Assembly: GCA_016794345.1 (NCBI GenBank)
Contig: JAEUKE010000124.1
Span: 62,001-126,000, forward strand
DNA length: 64,000 nucleotides
From: Myxococcales bacterium
Lineage (GTDB): Bacteria; Myxococcota_A; Polyangia; Polyangiales; Polyangiaceae
Direction of reading: 5' to 3'
Numbering within the stretch: position 1 is the first letter of the stretch; the number at the start of each line of letters is the position of its first letter. The position numbers were made by a program, and so were the translations under genes. The notes beneath the pieces are model-generated. The model saw only the letters and a list, made by a program, of their open reading frames with translations, ran no database searches and had not been told where the DNA came from. Shown piece after piece: positions 7,705 through 14,402 of this stretch.

Positions 7705-9672
7705 GTGTCCGTCGACAGCGGGAGCGAGGACGACAAGCGCGGCACGGGCGCCGACCCGGCGGCCGAGGCGCGCGCGAGCGCGCTCGTCGGCACCATCCTC
7801 GCGGACCGCTACCGCATCCACAACGTGCTCGCGAGCGGCGGTTTCGGCGTCGTCTACACGGGCGAGCACGTGCACATGCGGAAGCGCGTGGCCATCAAGG
7901 TGCTGCACCCGGACACCGAGGGACTCCCGGGGCTGGTGGCACGGTTCGAGCGCGAGGCGATCGTCGGCGCGCACGTCGAGCACAAGAACATCGCGTCGGC
8001 GCGGGACTTCGGAAAGACGCAGGACGGCTCGTGTTATCTCGTCCTCGAGTTCGTGCGCGGCGCGACGCTCCGGCAAGTCCTCCGCCAGGGGCGCATGCCG
8101 CTCGCGCGCGTCCTCCGGATCACGAAGCAGATCGCGACCGCGCTCTCGAAGCTCCACGCGAAGGGCATCGTGCACCGGGACCTCAATCCGCGGAACGTCA
8201 TGATCGTCCCAGGCCCGAAAGATCTCGTGAAGGTGATCGACTTCGGCTTCGCGAAGGTGCCCGTCGAGCAGTTCAACGCGATGAGCTTCCAGAAGGGAGC
8301 GCCCACCGCCCCGAGCCAGATCACCGGTGACGGCATCGTCTTCGGGACGATCGGGTACCTTGCGCCGGAAGCGGCGCTCGGTATGAAGCTGGTGGACGCC
8401 CGCAGCGATCTCTACGCGCTCGGCGCGATGCTCTACGAGATGCTCGCCGGCGTGCCGCCCTTCGAGGCCGAAACGCAGGCGACCCTCTTCCTGCGACACA
8501 GGATGGATCCGGTCCCGCGGATCGCCGAGCGGTCCGGCGCGAGCGTGCCGAAGGAGCTCGAGGCGATCGCGCTGCGCCTCCTCGCGAAGTCCCCGGCGGA
8601 TCGCTTCCAGCGCGCAGAGGAGGTCTCCCGCGCGCTCGAGGCGGCCACCGCCGCGCTCGAGGCCGAAGCGCGCGCTCCCGAGCCCATCGAGCCGGAGCCG
8701 ATCTCGCTGAGCGTGGCGGGCGCCGCGCCGCCGCGCAGCCTGCCGCGCTTCGAGGACGTCGCGGACGGGACGCCGGAGCCGACGGTCACGACCCGTGACC
8801 GCGGAGACCCGGAGCCGGAAAGCACACCTTCGCCGGGGCCGAAGACCGTCCCCTCACCGAAGCACGCGCCTGCCCCGTCCCGCGGTCGGTCGGCGTGGCT
8901 TCTCCTCGCGGGCGCCGCGCTGCTGGCAACGGCCGGCTTCGTGGTGCTCCGCTCGAAGCACGATCCCGCAGCGGCGAGCGGCTCGACGAGCGTCGCACCA
9001 GCGACGCCAGCGAGCGCTTCCGGGCCGCCGCGGGTCGATCCTCCTGGGCCGAAGCCGACCGCCGAACGCACGGCGTCGCCCGTGGCGTCCGCGGCCGCGC
9101 CGACGGCGACCGCGATCGCGGGCCTCGACGCGGAGGCTTGGCGGCGGATCGTCCGGCAAGCGCCGACGTCGCGCGACTTCACGAGGGCGACCGAAGTCCT
9201 TCTCGCGCTCGCCGAGCTCGATCCCACCGCCCTCTCCACCGTGGAGATGCGCGCCGCGGCGGTGGAGACGACAGTCACCGCGGCGTCCGATCGCGCGAAG
9301 GGGGCGCTCGTCGTGAAGTCGCTCGCCGAGCGCTTCGGCTCGGATGGCGTGGACGTGCTCTACGAGATCGTCACGACACGCGGCGGCTCGCAGGCAGCGA
9401 CCCTGGCGACGCCCCTCCTCGCGGACGCCGCGGTGCGCGCGCGGGGCACGCCGGCGCTGCGTGTCGCGTTCGATCTTCGAGAGGCCGCGTGTGGCGAGAA
9501 AGTGTCGCTCCTCGGTCGGGTGCGAACGGAAGGCGACGCTCGTTCGCTCGCGATCCTCAGCGGCATGCGCTCGCCGGACTGCGACGCCGGGAGCGGCGCC
9601 TGCTGCCACCGCGACAACCCCGCGGTGGAGACAGCGGCCCGCGAGCTCGGCGAGCGGCTCGCGAGGCCGTAG
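7705..9672 (+). CDS. Membrane-anchored Ser/Thr protein kinase (kinase 1)
   Basis: A 655-residue Hanks-type kinase with a GTG start. The kinase domain spans about residues 36–310: glycine loop ASGGFGVVY, VAIK lysine (K65), catalytic loop HRDLNPRN (D159) and a DFG-type metal site IDFG (D179). The catalytic-loop lysine of the usual HRDLKPxN is Asn161. A Pro/Ala/Glu linker leads to a single transmembrane helix at about 396–415, so the kinase is cytoplasmic and the last ~240 residues lie outside the inner membrane. That sensor region is helical, Ala-rich, and ends in a Cys cluster (GACCHRDN); I do not recognise it. No obvious substrate or PEGA-type partner lies next to it, unlike kinase 2. Confidence 0.9.
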   Translation: MSVDSGSEDDKRGTGADPAAEARASALVGTILADRYRIHNVLASGGFGVVYTGEHVHMRKRVAIKVLHPDTEGLPGLVARFEREAIVGAHVEHKNIASARDFGKTQDGSCYLVLEFVRGATLRQVLRQGRMPLARVLRITKQIATALSKLHAKGIVHRDLNPRNVMIVPGPKDLVKVIDFGFAKVPVEQFNAMSFQKGAPTAPSQITGDGIVFGTIGYLAPEAALGMKLVDARSDLYALGAMLYEMLAGVPPFEAETQATLFLRHRMDPVPRIAERSGASVPKELEAIALRLLAKSPADRFQRAEEVSRALEAATAALEAEARAPEPIEPEPISLSVAGAAPPRSLPRFEDVADGTPEPTVTTRDRGDPEPESTPSPGPKTVPSPKHAPAPSRGRSAWLLLAGAALLATAGFVVLRSKHDPAAASGSTSVAPATPASASGPPRVDPPGPKPTAERTASPVASAAAPTATAIAGLDAEAWRRIVRQAPTSRDFTRATEVLLALAELDPTALSTVEMRAAAVETTVTAASDRAKGALVVKSLAERFGSDGVDVLYEIVTTRGGSQAATLATPLLADAAVRARGTPALRVAFDLREAACGEKVSLLGRVRTEGDARSLAILSGMRSPDCDAGSGACCHRDNPAVETAARELGERLARP

Positions 9673-9697
9673 CCTCCTTCGCGCCCCCCCCTCGTCC

Positions 9698-9865
9698 TCA
9701 GCCCTCTCGCTTGCAGCAGCCGCACCCGTTGCATCGGCAGGGGGCGTCACATCCGCAGCGGGGCGTGCAGCGACAGTCCGCTCCGGCTGCCTCCGCGCTC
9801 GCCGCGCAACGGCAGCTCGAGTGGTCACACGTCTTGCAGTTGCAGCGCTTCTCTTCGGTCTTCAT
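9698..9865 (-). CDS. Metallothionein-like Cys-rich mini-protein
   Basis: A 55-residue protein starting at ATG 9865, preceded by a good ribosome site (AAAGGTGA) and ending at TGA 9698. It has 14 cysteines, a quarter of all residues, in the order CNCKTC, CRC, CRCTPRCGC, CRCNGCGCC. There are no aromatic residues apart from one His and no signal peptide, so it is cytoplasmic. This composition, with CxC and CxxC spacing, is that of metallothioneins, which bind Zn, Cd or Cu(I) through thiolate clusters. I cannot assign it to a numbered metallothionein family. It lies downstream of gcdH on the same strand, with an 8-bp palindrome between 9881 and 9901 just before its ribosome site that may terminate gcdH or regulate this gene. 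Confidence 0.75.
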   Translation of the reverse strand: MKTEEKRCNCKTCDHSSCRCAASAEAAGADCRCTPRCGCDAPCRCNGCGCCKREG

Positions 9866-9880
9866 GGCATCACCTTTGGC

Positions 9881-9901
9881 TCGAGAGCGTCGTGCTCTCG
9901 A
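9881..9901 (-). promoter_or_regulatory. Palindrome between gcdH and the metallothionein-like gene
   Basis: TCGAGAGC, a five-base loop, then GCTCTCGA: a perfect 8-bp inverted repeat ending 15 bases before the metallothionein-like ATG. It could be an operator, a 5' leader hairpin or the gcdH terminator (no U-run). Confidence 0.4.
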
Positions 9902-9973
9902 ACCTGCTGACGCCGGGATCGCCTCCGCATTACACCCGCGCCGAGGGCGAGTTGCTCGGCTCGGGCGCCGCCC

Positions 9974-11152
9974 TCAGAACGCGCTGACGCCCGTCAGGCT
10001 CTGCCCGAGGATGAGGGTGTGGACCTCGTCCGTCCCCTCGTAGGTGTAGACGCTCTCGAGGTTCAGCATGTGGCGGATGACGGGGTACTCGAGGAGGATG
10101 CCGTTGCCCGCGAGGATGCTGCGCGCGGTCCGCGCGATCTCGAGCGCGATGCCCACGTTGTTCTTCTTGCAGAGCGAGACCTGCGCCGGCAAGAGATCGC
10201 GCTGCTCCTTCAGGCGCGCGAAGTGCACGCCCATGATCTTGCCCTTGGCGATCTCGATGGCCATGTCCGAGAGCTTCTTCTGGATGAGCTGCTTCGAGGC
10301 GATGGGCTTGCCGAAGACGATTCGCTCCTTCGAGTAGGCGAGCACCGAGTCGAAGCAGGCGCGCGCGGCGCCGAGCGCGCCGAACGAGATCCCGAAGCGG
10401 GCCTGGGTGAGGCAGGAGAGGGGACCACGCAAGCCCTCCACGTTGGGGAGCATGTTCTCCTCCGGCACGCGCACGTCGGACAGCACGATCTCGCCGGTGG
10501 GGCTCGCGCGCAGGCTCATCTTGCCGTGGACAGTCGGCGTCTCGAAGCCCTTCATGCCGCGCTCCACGAGGAAGCCGCGGATGCTCTTCGGGTCGTCCTC
10601 GCGGGTCTTCGCCCAGACGACCGCGACCTTCGCGACCGGCGAGCTCGTGATCCACATCTTCGTGCCGTTCAGGACCCAGTCCTTGCCGTCCTTCTTGGCG
10701 CGGGTCTTCATCGAGCCCGGGTCGCTGCCGGCGTCGGGCTCGGTCAGGCCGAAGCAGCCGATGATCTCACCCTTGGCCATCCCCGGCAGCCACCGCTCCT
10801 TCTGCGCCTCCGAGCCGAACTTGTGGATGGGGAACATGGCGAGGCTGCCCTGCACGCTCGCGAAGCTGCGCAGGCCGCTGTCGCCGTATTCGAGCTCCTC
10901 GAGCGCGAGCCCGTACGCCGTGGGGCTCATGCCCGCACATCCGTAACCTTTTAGCGAAGCGCCGAGCAGGCCCATCTCGGCCATCTCGGGGATGAGGTCG
11001 GTCGGGAACTGCTCCTTGGCGAAGAGCTCCGCGGCGCGCGGGAGGTATCGCTCCCGGACGAAACGACGGACGGTCTCGGCGACGAGCTTCTCCTCCTCGG
11101 TGAGCAGGTGGTCGACGGCGATGAGCTCCGCGAGGCTGACGGCTTCCGACAT
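9974..11152 (-). CDS. gcdH: Glutaryl-CoA dehydrogenase
   Basis: A 392-residue flavoprotein that oxidises and decarboxylates glutaryl-CoA to crotonyl-CoA, a step of lysine, tryptophan and benzoyl-CoA-derived dicarboxylate breakdown. The ATG at 11152 starts MSEAVSLAEL, right for the family length of about 390. Seen motifs: the FAD/substrate stretch GLTEPDAGSDPGSMKTRA, GTKMWITSSP, GKMSLRASPTGEI, ARFGISFGALGAA, and near the C-terminus VIRHMLNLESVYTYEGTDEVH, where the Glu of YEGT (E372) is the catalytic base. These match the human GCDH pattern closely, including the S-L-R-A-S segment and the NLE-V-TYEGT end, which separates it from other acyl-CoA dehydrogenases. It is followed on the same strand by the metallothionein-like gene and has no electron-transfer flavoprotein genes next to it. 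Confidence 0.93.
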   Translation of the reverse strand: MSEAVSLAELIAVDHLLTEEEKLVAETVRRFVRERYLPRAAELFAKEQFPTDLIPEMAEMGLLGASLKGYGCAGMSPTAYGLALEELEYGDSGLRSFASVQGSLAMFPIHKFGSEAQKERWLPGMAKGEIIGCFGLTEPDAGSDPGSMKTRAKKDGKDWVLNGTKMWITSSPVAKVAVVWAKTREDDPKSIRGFLVERGMKGFETPTVHGKMSLRASPTGEIVLSDVRVPEENMLPNVEGLRGPLSCLTQARFGISFGALGAARACFDSVLAYSKERIVFGKPIASKQLIQKKLSDMAIEIAKGKIMGVHFARLKEQRDLLPAQVSLCKKNNVGIALEIARTARSILAGNGILLEYPVIRHMLNLESVYTYEGTDEVHTLILGQSLTGVSAF

Positions 11153-11268
11153 GGCCCGGGTCTTACCCCGGGCCGTTTCGCCCGACAATCGGCTCACCTT
11201 CCGGCGTCGCCCGGCGGGGACGGCCCGGAAGTTTGGCCCGAGCTCGCGTGGCTTGCTACCGGCGGATC

Positions 11269-12927
11269 GTGCGCGCTCTCGGGCAGGCCCTCGTCGTTCT
11301 TCTGGCCAGCGTGACGGCGAGCTGCGTCGACGCGCCAGGCGCCGCGATGACCGCTGGTCGTCGGCTGGGCCTGCCCACGCTCGAACGGCCCAAGCCGCTC
11401 GCTCCGCTGGCGCACGCGGTCTTCGAGCTCCCGCCCGAGCCACCCCCTCCCGCGCCCGTCGCCGCGCCGCCGCCGCCACCCGAGCCCGTCGCCTCGGCCG
11501 AGCCCGACTGGGACATGGCGAAGGAGATCGCGGGAGAAGAAGCCTCCGAAGAGGAGGGCGACGACGACGAGGTGGGCAACGACGGCCCGTCGGAGGTCGC
11601 GGAGGACACGGCGCCCGTCATCGCGAGCACCGCGCGCGAGACCTGGATCTTCGCCGAGCCGCGCCGGAAGAGCCGGCGCATCGGCTACCTGCGCGCCGGC
11701 GCGGTGGTCCCGCGCGCGGCGAAGACCGCCGGGACGGCCGGGTGCCGCGGCGGGTGGTACCGCATCGAGCCCGAGGGCTACGTCTGCCGGGGCAAGACCG
11801 CGACGCTCGACCGCTTCAACCCCATCGTCGAGGCGTCGAAGGTCCGCCCGAAGCTGGACGGGCTTCCTTACGATTATGTCATGTCGCGCATGCCGACCCC
11901 GCCGCTCTACTCGCGGCTCCCGACCGAGTCGGAGCAGGCGCGGTACGAGCCCGACAGGCGCTACCACCAGAAGAAGCTCGAGGGCCTGAAGAAGGACCCC
12001 GCATTCGTTCCGCTCCCCGAGCCGGGGCCGGTCCCGCCCGTCTTGCTCTACGGGCAGGCAGCGCCCGGCCTCACCGACGGCAAGCCTCGCGGCGAGGGCG
12101 ACGTCCACCTCGGTCAGGCGCGCGTCCGCTCGGGGTTCGCGCTGCTCGGGCAGTTCGACCACGACGACAGGCGCTTCGGGCTCACCACCGACCTCACGGT
12201 CGTGCCGCTCGACCGGATGCGCTGGGTGAAGCCGTCCAGCTTCCAGGGGCTCGCCCTGACCGACGAGATCACGCTCCCCGTCGCCTTCGTCATGAAGAAA
12301 CACGCGACGCGGTACTCGCAGGAGGACGGCGGCCGCATGCGATCGGGCGACGCGCTCGGCTATCGCGACGCCGTCCCGCTGACGGGCCGATCGGTCAAGG
12401 GCGGGGCCTACCTCGAGGCGAAAGACGGGAGCTTCGTCCGCGCGGAGGACGTTCGCCGCGTGGAGCCGATGTCACGCGTCCCGACCTGGGCGAAAGACAG
12501 CCGCCGCTGGGTGGACGTCTCCATCCTCGAGCAGTCGCTCGTCGCCTACGAGGGGACAAAGCCCGTCTACGTGACGCTCGTCTCGACCGGCGCCGACGGG
12601 CTCGGCGATCCGAAGGAGACGCACTCGACCATTCAAGGCGTCTTTCTCATCCACACGAAACACGTCACCGTCACGATGGACGGCGAGGACGCGGGCGACG
12701 AGTTCGATCTGCGCGACGTGCCGTTCGTCCAATACTTCACCGACGGCTACGCCCTGCACGCGGCGTATTGGCACGACGACTTCGGCACGCCGCGGAGCCA
12801 CGGCTGCGTGAACCTCGCCCCGCTCGACGCCGCCTGGCTCTTCTCCTTCACGACCCCCGACGTCCCGGCGACCTGGCACGCGGCGCTGTCGCTCAAGAAG
12901 GGCACGATCGTCTACACGCACCCGTGA
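11269..12927 (+). CDS. L,D-transpeptidase (YkuD) with SH3-like domain, probable lipoprotein
   Basis: A 552-residue envelope enzyme. The GTG at 11269 gives MRALGQALVVLLASVTASC, a signal peptide with a lipobox-like end; a TTG at 11233 would add 12 polar residues. After a Pro/Ala/Glu linker, residues about 120–185 form a bacterial SH3-like segment (AEPRRKSRRIGYL to YVCRGK). The C-terminal ~130 residues are a YkuD catalytic domain with HAAYWHDDFGTPRSHGCVNL, in which Cys513 is the nucleophile and the preceding His residues complete the site. Such enzymes make 3→3 peptidoglycan crosslinks or attach proteins to the wall. The central region (residues 190–400) is less clear. It converges on the DUF1552 gene, separated by a palindromic repeat. 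Confidence 0.88.
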   Translation: MRALGQALVVLLASVTASCVDAPGAAMTAGRRLGLPTLERPKPLAPLAHAVFELPPEPPPPAPVAAPPPPPEPVASAEPDWDMAKEIAGEEASEEEGDDDEVGNDGPSEVAEDTAPVIASTARETWIFAEPRRKSRRIGYLRAGAVVPRAAKTAGTAGCRGGWYRIEPEGYVCRGKTATLDRFNPIVEASKVRPKLDGLPYDYVMSRMPTPPLYSRLPTESEQARYEPDRRYHQKKLEGLKKDPAFVPLPEPGPVPPVLLYGQAAPGLTDGKPRGEGDVHLGQARVRSGFALLGQFDHDDRRFGLTTDLTVVPLDRMRWVKPSSFQGLALTDEITLPVAFVMKKHATRYSQEDGGRMRSGDALGYRDAVPLTGRSVKGGAYLEAKDGSFVRAEDVRRVEPMSRVPTWAKDSRRWVDVSILEQSLVAYEGTKPVYVTLVSTGADGLGDPKETHSTIQGVFLIHTKHVTVTMDGEDAGDEFDLRDVPFVQYFTDGYALHAAYWHDDFGTPRSHGCVNLAPLDAAWLFSFTTPDVPATWHAALSLKKGTIVYTHP

Positions 12928-13000
12928 CCGGGTGGAGGAATCCAGCCGTGTGCTGAAGAGGGCGACGTCGGGGTGAACGATGAGGTCGACGCCGCAGCAT

Positions 13001-13035
13001 CACCCCCCGGCCCCCCTCACGGTGTGAGGGGGGAG
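13001..13035. repeat. Dispersed palindromic element, copy 1
   Basis: CACCCCCC, two bases, then a 10-bp stem CCCCCCTCAC / GTGAGGGGGG (13011–13020 and 13024–13033) with loop GGT. The same arrangement occurs in reverse orientation at 59823–59861. Copy 1 lies between two convergent genes, so it may also act as a terminator. Confidence 0.7.
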
Positions 13036-13040
13036 GCGCG

Positions 13041-14402
13041 TCAGGTGAGGAGGCCGGGGAGGGCGCCGTTGCTCGCATCGCCGAACGAATCGATCGAGTG
13101 GCCCATGGCCTGGGCCAACGCGATCCACAGATCGGCGTGGCGGCGGCCGCCGGTGTCGATCAGGCGGCCGGTGGCGATGCGACCGCCGGCGCGGCCCGCG
13201 ACGACGAAGGGCATGTCGTCGTGGTAGTGGGTGTTGCCGTCGCAGACCTCCGTCACGCACACGACGATCGAGTGGTCGAGCATGGTGCCGTCCTCCTCCG
13301 GTAGCTCGTCGAGCTTGCCGATGAGGTAGGCGAGCTGGCTCATCCACCACTTGTTCTGCTTGGCGAAGGCGTCGAACTCCTTCTTCTGGAAGTCGTGCGC
13401 GGGGCCGTAATGGGAGGCCTGGTGGCTCCGCATGTCGAAGCCGGGGTCGTACATCTCCGTGTTGGGGAAGCGGCTCATGATGAGCTCGCTCGTGTGCTGC
13501 GACGCCTGGATGACGCCGACCTTCGTCAGCCCACACGCCATCGCGAGCACGGTGAGATCCATCTGGGCGCGCAGCACGTCCGGAAAGTGACCCGGGTCGG
13601 TCATCGTCGCGTCCTCGACGCCGGTCGTGTCGAGCGTGGGCTCCTCACACGTGGCCCCGCCGGGGCCGCCGGGGGTGCCCTCCTTGATGCGTTTCTCCAC
13701 CTCGCGGAGCGACTCCAGGTGGATGTCGAGCTTGGCCTTCTCCACGTTGCCGAGCCTCGCGCGCGTCGCGTCCATCTCGGCGAGGACCCCGTCGATGACG
13801 CTGACCTTCACCGGATCGGGGCCCGTGGGCTCGCCGGGCGTGGGCTCGGCGGGGGCCGCGCCGAAGAGCAGATCGAACGCTTTGCGCGGGTCGTCTTCCG
13901 GCGCGACGCTCTGCCCAGGGGCCACGTACGAGATGTGTTTGTCGCCGGAAGCGGCGTTCACGGTCGCGTGTGCGCCCAGGTAGAGGTGCCGGAACGGCGC
14001 GCCCGAGCCCACCGTGTTCGCGAGGACCTGATCGATGGACACGGCGTTTCCGTAGTCCGTCGCCGTGAGGAGCTTCTTCGCGCCGCCCGGATGGCTCCCC
14101 GAGTCGGTCCCGCCCATCGAGAGGCCGCGGAAGAAGACGCAGTCGTCTTTGTACGGAGCGAGCGGCGCCTGGAGGCTGCCGAGGCTGAAGCTCGAGCCGC
14201 TGCCCGTCGCGTGCCACAGGCTCGGCTCGCCGTTCTGGCTGGGGCCTGCCACGCCGTCGGGGTGGTAGAAGAAGATGACTCGCTTGGCGACCCCGCCCTC
14301 CGCGCGCACCCGTCGCTCGGCGAGGGATCCGAGGGGAAGGGCGAGCCCGGCCGCCCCGAAGAGGCGGAGGAGGGAGCGACGGTTCTGTCTCCTGATGCTC
14401 AT
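13041..14402 (-). CDS. DUF1552 secreted protein
   Basis: A 453-residue protein of the DUF1552 family, which is found paired with DUF1587/1592/1588-type proteins in myxobacteria and planctomycetes. The N-terminus NRRSLLRLFGAAGLALPLG has a twin-Arg and hydrophobic stretch, suggesting Tat export of a folded, probably cofactor-bearing protein. Family-type blocks are RVIFFYHPDGVA, DDCVFFRGLSMGG, SHPGGAKKLLT, SIDQVLANTVG and, near the end, LDHSIVVCVTEVCDGNTHYHDDMPFVVAGRAGG, reminiscent of the metal site of alkaline-phosphatase-fold DUF1501 relatives. Biochemical function is unknown. Its ATG overlaps the stop of the upstream DUF1592 gene by four bases (ATGA), so the two are translationally coupled and likely act together at the envelope. 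Confidence 0.88.
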   Translation of the reverse strand: MSIRRQNRRSLLRLFGAAGLALPLGSLAERRVRAEGGVAKRVIFFYHPDGVAGPSQNGEPSLWHATGSGSSFSLGSLQAPLAPYKDDCVFFRGLSMGGTDSGSHPGGAKKLLTATDYGNAVSIDQVLANTVGSGAPFRHLYLGAHATVNAASGDKHISYVAPGQSVAPEDDPRKAFDLLFGAAPAEPTPGEPTGPDPVKVSVIDGVLAEMDATRARLGNVEKAKLDIHLESLREVEKRIKEGTPGGPGGATCEEPTLDTTGVEDATMTDPGHFPDVLRAQMDLTVLAMACGLTKVGVIQASQHTSELIMSRFPNTEMYDPGFDMRSHQASHYGPAHDFQKKEFDAFAKQNKWWMSQLAYLIGKLDELPEEDGTMLDHSIVVCVTEVCDGNTHYHDDMPFVVAGRAGGRIATGRLIDTGGRRHADLWIALAQAMGHSIDSFGDASNGALPGLLT

